Assembly: GCA_900088475.1 (NCBI GenBank)
Contig: FLMG01000484.1
Location: forward strand, 2,706-66,705
Reading direction: 5' to 3'
Source: Hyphochytrium catenoides
Lineage: Eukaryota > Sar > Hyphochytriomycetes > Hyphochytriales > Hyphochytriaceae
DNA length: 64,000 nt
The first letter of the stretch is position 1. Every line of letters begins with the position of its first letter. The position numbers and the translations under genes were made by a program. Positions 57,901-64,000 of the stretch are shown here, one piece after another. Below the pieces are notes generated by a model. It searched no databases. It was not told where the DNA came from and worked only from the letters and a program-made list of their open reading frames with translations.

Positions 57901-60421
57901 ATTCTTCAAAGTCCGCGAAAACTAACAGGAATTGGACCCCTTGTAAGTTCTCAGTTGCCCCTAACTTTCCTTTCTTCTAATTTGACAGATTTTGGGGTAC
58001 GGAAGCCATGGGACAGTGGTATATGCAGGGCTTCTGGGTAATAGGCAGGTAGCTATCAAGAGAATGCTACGACAATTCCACAGCAGCGCGGACAAGGAGG
58101 TCAGAGTTATCTGCTTTCTCATAATAGTTATCCTTCATAGTCGTTCTCAAAGTATTTGGTTATATTCAAAGTCTTGCTTTGGTCTGTGCATAAGCTCGAC
58201 TTACTTGGTGATTGATGTGATGTCGTTTACGTTCTCCAGTCCTACCTCATGGGTCAACAGGGCTAAAGTTCTCTTATATCCCACAGATTCAGCTGCTGAT
58301 CCATTCAGATGGGCACCCCAACGTGGTGAGATACTTTGCAAGAGAAGTAGAGGGAGACTTCGTGTACCTCGCACTCGAGCGGTGTAAGGTAAGGTTTCGC
58401 AATGACTGGGAGACATCATAGCGACTGGAAAGAGTCAGAGGATTACGAACAATGAGAGCCGATAAGGAGAGAAGATGGAGATGCAGCATATCCAAAGACA
58501 AAGTGGCAAGCTACTAAGCGATAACTGTAGGGCTCGCTATCGGACTTTCTTGCCACTGTTAAGGCGGCGGAAAGCCGTTCTCAGGTGCTTACCTCAAATT
58601 TCCTCCCCAAACCCTTGCGGCGGTGGCTGCGAGAATTGGGTTCTGGAGTTGCTCACCTTCACTCTCTAAAAATCCTGCATCGGGATCTAAAACCGGGCAA
58701 TATTCTGATCTCTGATGAGCCGATTAAAGGTACCCATACCAGAATGTCCTCTCTTGCTTCTAGCGGCAGCTGGCCCAATGTTAAGTGGCAGGTCCGGTCT
58801 GTTTTCAAGTGATGGTCGAGTCCACCCTTCAACTTTAAGTGCCTCAGTCGTGTTACTTGTTCGACGGCTGCGGACCTATATTGTCACAGAGCAATCCGTC
58901 ACAAGCCAATTTGCTCTCCGTTCTTTTAGGTTTCTATCTCGGGAGACCGAAGATCTCCGACATGGGCTTGGGCAAACAACTCGATCAAGATCAGAGCTCA
59001 TTCGGCCATAGCTCTTTCGGTCTAAGGCGTCAGAAGCTAAACCCAGGCAGCAATGAAGACGATAAGGATGAAAGCTCAGCAAGAGCTCCTGGAAGCGTAG
59101 GCTGGCAGGCACCTGAGATTGTTGCTCTTAGGGGTGCAAACTTACCTTTCTCGGAGGGGTCTGAGACCTCCGCTGAGGCACCGTCCAGGCGCCATATTAA
59201 TGGTGCCGATGATGGAGAGGCCAGCGACAACTCTAGCAGTGGCCGGGCGATCCTGTCTAAGCGGACGGCGGCTGTGGACATCTTCTCTCTGGGCTGCGTA
59301 TTCTACACGGCGATAGACTCCGGTAATCATCCTTTTGGAGAATGGTTCGAAAGAGAAAGGAACATTATTATGGTAAGATCTAACCGTTTTCTGAAAGTTA
59401 GCACGTAAAGCCAGAGAACCTGGCAGAAAGAGTACGGAAATCGCAGACGGGGAGATGAAAAGATGACTCTCTTCTCTGACATCTCCTCTCAACATCATCT
59501 ACTATGGTAGGGTGAGAAGAACCTTAGGGCACTCCGTCAGCTGCCTACAGCGCGTCATTTGCTTTCACAGATGCTAGACCAGGAGCCTGCGGCACGGCCC
59601 TCAGCGGCAGAGGTAGTAGGCCATCCTACCTTCTGGGAAGAGGAGAAAACCATTGCCTTCTTGCAGGACCTCAGCGATCGACTGGATAAGGAGGACCGGA
59701 ATGGACCACTAATTCAGGGTGGGATGAAGGTTCCTTCGTATTATTCGGCTTAAAGCGCTGCGGTCTGACACCTTGACCACCTGTCCACGTGTGAATTTGA
59801 CTTCCTTGACTCCATGTTACCCGGTGCTTAGACCTAGAGTCTCGCGCCAATCGTGTCTTTCCGGACTGTAGCTGGGAGGGCCAAGTGGACAAGCTGCTCG
59901 TTGAATGCATGCTGAAGTACCGGCGATACAACTATAACTCCTTAGCCGACTTCTTGAGGCTTTTTCGAAATGAGAGACATCATTATCATGAGCTTCCGCA
60001 AGAGGCACAGCAGGTCCTTACTTGGCTGGCCCTTCCACCTCGTTGATAGCTAGTAACTATGCGTGCTGCGGTACACATCATTACTGGCTACCGTTCTCGC
60101 TGATCTTTCACTTTGCTTGTCCTCCGTTAGTGATTGCCAGCATCTCTAACGCAGCAGGACGATTATGTGGGCTGACTTGATCTGTGTACCATCCGTTTTT
60201 AGCTACTCGGAGAGTTGCCGGAGGGCTTCCTCGCCTACTTTCTCAACCGTTTCCCGTCGCTTTTGATCACGTGTTACACTTTTGCCTCTGAGTACTTCTA
60301 CGACGAAAAGCTGTTCCAGAGCTATTTTGGGCCCGCATCCAAGCGCTTCGCGGTGCGTACTTCTCCTGCTACGTCTTCAATTCGCGTCTCTTATGCAGAA
60401 CTTCTAATTTATCGCCTTTAG
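54931..60421 (+). CDS. ERN1: IRE1-type ER stress sensor kinase/endoribonuclease
   Basis: IRE1 senses unfolded protein in the ER lumen and splices or degrades mRNA on its cytosolic side. The proposed first exon (ATG 54931) encodes a signal peptide, [19 protein letters not shown]. The luminal sensor domain is read from 55548 ([35 protein letters not shown]) to about 57047, including [18 protein letters not shown] transmembrane helix lies near 57583-57645 ([20 protein letters not shown]). The kinase has [42 protein letters not shown] (DMG as in plant IRE1), [11 protein letters not shown] and [11 protein letters not shown]. The KEN RNase domain (about 59830-60352) has [45 protein letters not shown] and EKLFQSYF. 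Its last exon can read on to TAG 60419-60421 or splice at 60353. The luminal N-terminus is interrupted by an assembly gap. The ATG at 55531 lies in an intron. Confidence 0.92.
55225..55288. other. Assembly gap (64 N) inside the 5' part of IRE1
   Basis: A run of 64 undetermined bases between the signal-peptide exon and the first recognised luminal exon. An exon for the first luminal beta-propeller blades is missing or not recognisable and may be partly hidden here. Confidence 0.98.
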
Positions 60422-60553
60422 TGCGAACTTCGTCTATTCATATGACTCATATGAACCTAGAAACTGTCATATGAGTTGTAGAGCCATGAGTCACAGACTA
60501 GTCTCATCCATAGCATCCTTTTCCTTTCTGCATTGCATGTCGGTACATCGTAG

Positions 60554-61518
60554 CTAAAAGCACAGAAGCGACAGTCAGGGCAAACTCGCTCTTGCATTCT
60601 TTGGCGAGACCGCCTCAAAACTCCTCGCGGATGGCTCAGGCCGGCACCCGAGTGGATTGCTGATACGTCTTTCCGGGTGCGGTCGGCATTGAAGGATAAT
60701 TTGAGCCGCACAGACGAGCGCTACCGCACTTCCTTTTGTGCTAACTGGATGAAGAGCACTGGTTTAGAGTGCAGATTTGGTAAGCGAATTCAAAACACGG
60801 AACTAGCGCGTATGAATGAGGAGTCCGAGCTCTGATGCGGGATGGAGCCGCTTTAATCCCTTGAGGAGCCATCCTTTGTAAAGCCTGCGGCCATCTTGAG
60901 GCCTCCGAGAAGTCGCCGCGCTACCTCGGCCGCGGCGGGTAAGACAATTATTGACCAGATGGCTCCTTTTTGCAGGCGCTCGATGTGCATTTGCACATGG
61001 TCATCATGAATTAAGGTTGTTTAAGGATCAGATTGACCGATGGGCGGACGATGGCACTCCTCTTCCTCTTCTTGCGCTGGGAGGGAAGAACGGGGACAGT
61101 GTGGCCAGCGATAAGCTCCCACCAAAGACCAAAACGAAGGTGAGGCTCCTCCGCTTTCCCTTAATTTCATACAGCTCTGATAGTTTAACGAAAAAATGTC
61201 TCCATTGGCTCACCGTCCACGCACAACCGTCGTCGATACAGCTCTGCAACTTTTTTGGGTCGCCTGTGGGGTGCAGAGATGGTGACAACTGCAGGTACGA
61301 GGAGTCAAGATACTGCACCTTTGCTCTAATCCACCTTAGTGTCATCGTCAACGACCAACGCGTCCCTCCTCATCACTCCTCATGTCAGGTTCATCCACAT
61401 CGGCGTTGACGTACCACACCCGGACTTTCTAATGACACCACCAATGGTGAGACCTCCTCCGGGGCCAGGGTTGCAGCGATCCTCACCTCACCGGTTCCGT
61501 CCTCCCGGACACGCTTAG
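60554..61518 (+). CDS. Tandem CCCH zinc-finger exons, probably a C-terminal extension of IRE1
   Basis: Exon 60554 to about 60779 starts after a TCGTAG acceptor with LKAQKRQSGQTRS and continues to TDERYRTSFCANWMKSTGLE. The second exon starts near 60977 after TTTTTGCAG and completes finger 1, C-x10-C-x5-C-x3-H (ending CRFGARCAFAHG). KLFKD-like sequence and a linker follow. The third exon (about 61240-61292) gives LCNFFGSPVGCRDGDNC, and the fourth adds RFIH, completing finger 2, C-x8-C-x5-C-x3-H. A Pro-rich tail ends at TAG 61516-61518. Such TIS11-like fingers bind AU-rich or other single-stranded RNA. No in-frame ATG precedes finger 1 in its exon, and the exon joins the IRE1 KEN exon in phase 0 (60352 to 60554). 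A separate gene with an unseen first exon is the alternative. Confidence 0.75.
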
Positions 61519-61928
61519 CAGAAAGATGGACCAAGCGTACAGGGACCCATAACCGGACATATCGGCCGGGGAGCATATCCTTGAATCCCGGGTTGCCTTC
61601 CTCATGGGGTTTAAACCCGTTAGATGTGCATATCTATTTATGACCCGCCTATGAGGCGGAGTTTATACCCATTACCGTTTGATTCAAGCTCTTTCCATAA
61701 TCTCTGTATAAGTCTCTTAGTGATGGTTAGCTTTTGAAATGCGATATCACACCCAAGAAGAACACGGAGTGTACCACGGTAGATAGTAAGGCGACACGCT
61801 CCGTGAGAACATATTGCAAATTAACTTAGAGGGTCATAAACTGAACCAAAAGATGGCAAAGAAGAGAGGGCAAGCCTGCTGTCTGCTGTCTCCTCTTGAC
61901 CACCCCCTAAAGTCTTGGCCTAATTCCC
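61519..61928. other. Short convergent intergenic region
   Basis: About 400 bases between the CCCH exons and the stop of the methionine synthase reductase-like gene. It should hold both 3' UTRs. No gene or repeat is recognised. Confidence 0.4.
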
Positions 61929-64000
61929 TCAACCCCAAATGTCCTTCACATATCGCTCGCGTTCAACCAAATTCTTCAAAGTCAGCTGCGCTTCCTCTTG
62001 CTTCATTCCCTTCTCTTGCAAAATCCGCAAGAGCTGTGAGTCTACGTCCTTCACCATCTGCAGTCCTCCGCACACGTAGATGATACCTCCTCGCTCAAGA
62101 AGGTGTTCGCGAAGAACGTCGCCATCTTCTTCCAGTAAGTGTGTCACATACTGCTTGCTGAGGTTCTCCCTTGAAAATGCTGTTCGAAGACGCTGGAGTG
62201 TGCCATTTTTCTGGAACTCTTCCATTTCGGACCTAAATATCCAGTCCTCGGATGCTCTGCGACAGCCAAAGTACAGAGAAATAGACCCAAACTCTTTGAA
62301 GCAAGGGTTGGTTATATATTCAGAGTCATCCTCGTGTCCGACCTGGGAAAGATAGATTGTCTGAGCTGAAGAATTCACTCTTACGAAGGACCGACCAGAG
62401 GGAACAGCTACCCTCATAGAAGGTAGCAGCAAGGACTAACAAAGAGACAAAGCTGGCAGTCATGCGGGGGAAAGGGTGAAGCAGCATTCCCAGGATGTCC
62501 CTTCAGCTTAATTTAGCGGACGCTCAAGAATGACAGTGCCATCTGTGGTCAGCAAAGCTGCAGCCTACCTCAAAGTCTCCTCGCCAGAAGCCCTGACAAA
62601 CCTCGGAGACTATCTGCCTGGCCTTCTCCTTTTGCAGCTGGCGGTGTTCCAGAAAGCCAATGAAAGGGGCTATGCCCGTACCCGCACCCACCATAACGAT
62701 GGGCCACTTGGCATTAGCGGGAAGATTGAACTCCTTAGCAGGCCTAATGAACAGCGGTAGTAGAAACTGGGAGAAAGTCTTAGGTTCGCTCCCACTCAAA
62801 AGCTTGAGATGGAGCATATTTAACCGCGATTGTGGTGAACCCAGGTCGAGTAAAGTTGCAGCGAGGAACGATCCACCAGAGTACGAAGGTATGCGGGACT
62901 ACACGCGTTACCTTCCGGGTTGGGGACTGGCCAAACTGCTTGGCTACCTCCATCATCCAAGAAGTGCAGAGACCTTGCCTACGAATCTTCCCCTATCAGA
63001 CATTCTCCCGTCTTAGTTGATAGCAAGGTGGAGGTTGGTCGAGAGAGAGAGAGATACCATGCGATTGACGAGACAGGACGACGATAGTAGGACGTGTAAG
63101 GCAAAAAGAAGATAGCTTATCCTGGTCAAGTCAAGACATGAGTAAGGATACGACAAACCAGGAGCCACTCACATCACAACCCACAGGAGCAAGCTCGTAG
63201 GTCAGCCGAGAGAAGGCTATTGACAGGTGATTCTTGTCCTTCAGGGGTGAAGAGCAAACAGAATAGTAGCGCGCGTGCTGCTGCGGAACGACAGACAGGA
63301 AGTGGTCCAATGGGGGATGACAGGATGGAAAGAGCTCAAGAAGCTCAGGGATGCTGAGCTGCTGCTCTTCCACAAAGGCCTATGACATAACCCCTCTTAG
63401 ATCTCCTCGCCGTTTAAAGAACTGCCCTTCGCTGCTCTCCTGTATCTTCCGTCTTACTCCTCATACCTCACGCCACAATCCCCCGAGCCTTGTCGCTTAG
63501 TGAAAGTCCTAACGAAGACTGCTCCAGAGAGTCTTACCTTGTACATCTTCTTTCCTGAAATGCTAGAGATGAAAAGGAGTTGCTTTCTTTCTTCCGCGTC
63601 CTCGCAGTACTCTGCCAGCATCCGCAACATGTTCTTCCTTGGACTGCTTTTCAAGTCCACAAACCGTCTGAGTAATTCTCTAACAGTGCTAATAGTGGGA
63701 AGATAGGAAGGGATATCGGCATTTGGGGTCACACTCTCTAGGGCAATGGGCCTGTCCGGCTCAGTCACTCTTAGGCTCTCTAGCATGGAGTCCACAACCT
63801 GCTCTTCGTTGGGACATAGGACCCCAATGGCATCACCAGGCGAGTACGTTATACCTATAAACAGAAAGAACGAGGCGAGAGAACATGAGGGGAAACAGAG
63901 CACGTCTCAAACAGTTGAGGACAATAGCAAGCAGAGCCGACTTACCAGAGCCATTCAGGTCCACCGTCAGCTTTGCTACGGGCTTTTCACAATCAGACGC
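61929..64000 (-). CDS. MTRR: Methionine synthase reductase-like diflavin reductase (5' part outside window)
   Basis: The FAD/NADPH half of a diflavin reductase; the flavodoxin-like N-terminal domain lies beyond the window edge. Reading from the edge: PVAKLTVDLNGS, ITYSPGDAIGVLCPNEEQVV, a helical connecting domain with PRKNMLRMLAEYCEDAEERK, ELLELFPSCHPPLDHFLSVV, then the FAD motif ARYYSVCSSPL (RxYS). Next come PIVMVGAGTGIAPFIGFLEH for NADPH phosphate binding, SLYFGCRRASEDWIFRSEM, IYVCGGLQMVKDVDS, and a C-terminus RYVKDIWG with the flavin-stacking Trp. Stop TGA is at 61929-61931. FPSCHPPLDHFL and the GTGIAPFIGFL(E/Q)HR block fit methionine synthase reductase better than P450 reductase or NO synthase. 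This enzyme reactivates cobalamin-dependent methionine synthase. Several introns are present. Confidence 0.83.

Noticed and set aside
1-64000. Bacterial features, CRISPR arrays, rRNA genes, transposon terminal repeats and viral integrations
   Set aside because: Looked for by eye on both strands; no spaced direct-repeat array, rRNA signature, transposase or viral gene was recognised.

Overview
The window is nuclear DNA of a eukaryote, not a bacterium. Conserved proteins can only be read by joining short exons across GT-AG introns, mostly about 60 to 270 bases long. Genes lie on both strands about 3 kb apart, and several neighbours converge within about 20 to 200 bases. The gene set includes intraflagellar transport protein IFT27, a tubulin tyrosine ligase-like enzyme, sestrin, a GPCR kinase with an RGS domain, IRE1, methionine synthase reductase and the minor-spliceosome protein ZCRB1. 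This suggests a free-living, ciliated, compact-genome protist. I cannot name the lineage from sequence alone. Two runs of N (43278-43402 and 55225-55288) show this is a draft scaffold.

Layout, left third (1-28 kb): a Sec14/CRAL-TRIO-GOLD lipid-transfer protein (+), a UBA plus IAP-type RING protein (-), an ankyrin-repeat protein (-), a tubulin tyrosine ligase-like enzyme (+), a coiled-coil protein (-), a CHERP-like SURP/CID splicing factor (+), a histidine phosphatase with an unusual C-terminal half (-), a 7-kb bridge-like lipid-transfer protein of the Hobbit/SABRE/BLTP2 family (-), and a coiled-coil protein with a possible tail anchor (+). Middle third (28-47 kb): an intronless FABP/lipocalin-like protein (+), IFT27 (-), SAP18 (+), ZCRB1 (-), a small multi-pass membrane protein that may be TMEM138 (-), a signal-peptide/TM/RING-H2 ubiquitin ligase (+), sestrin (+), a low-complexity stretch with an assembly gap, and a GPCR kinase (+). 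Right third (47-64 kb): a hydroxyproline dehydratase-type enolase-superfamily enzyme (-), an unknown single-TM protein (-), TRAPPC13 (+), a small KKXX membrane protein (-), IRE1 (+), tandem CCCH zinc-finger exons (+), and a methionine synthase reductase cut by the window edge (-).

The neighbours do not form a pathway, as expected for a eukaryote, but themes recur: mRNA processing (CHERP, SAP18, ZCRB1, CCCH), ER and trafficking (IRE1, TRAPPC13, BLTP2, RING-H2, the KKXX protein), the cilium (IFT27, tubulin ligase-like, possibly TMEM138) and signalling (GRK, sestrin).

The most interesting observation is at the 3' end of IRE1. The exon encoding the end of the KEN ribonuclease domain has a GT donor that joins, in phase, to exons encoding two CCCH zinc fingers. 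Those exons have no good start codon of their own. The simplest model is an IRE1 with a C-terminal RNA-binding module. The same KEN domain appears to carry Glu where the catalytic Lys is expected. Exon boundaries throughout were placed by eye from reading frame, splice dinucleotides and recalled family conservation, so ends of multi-exon genes are approximate unless a start or stop codon is named.
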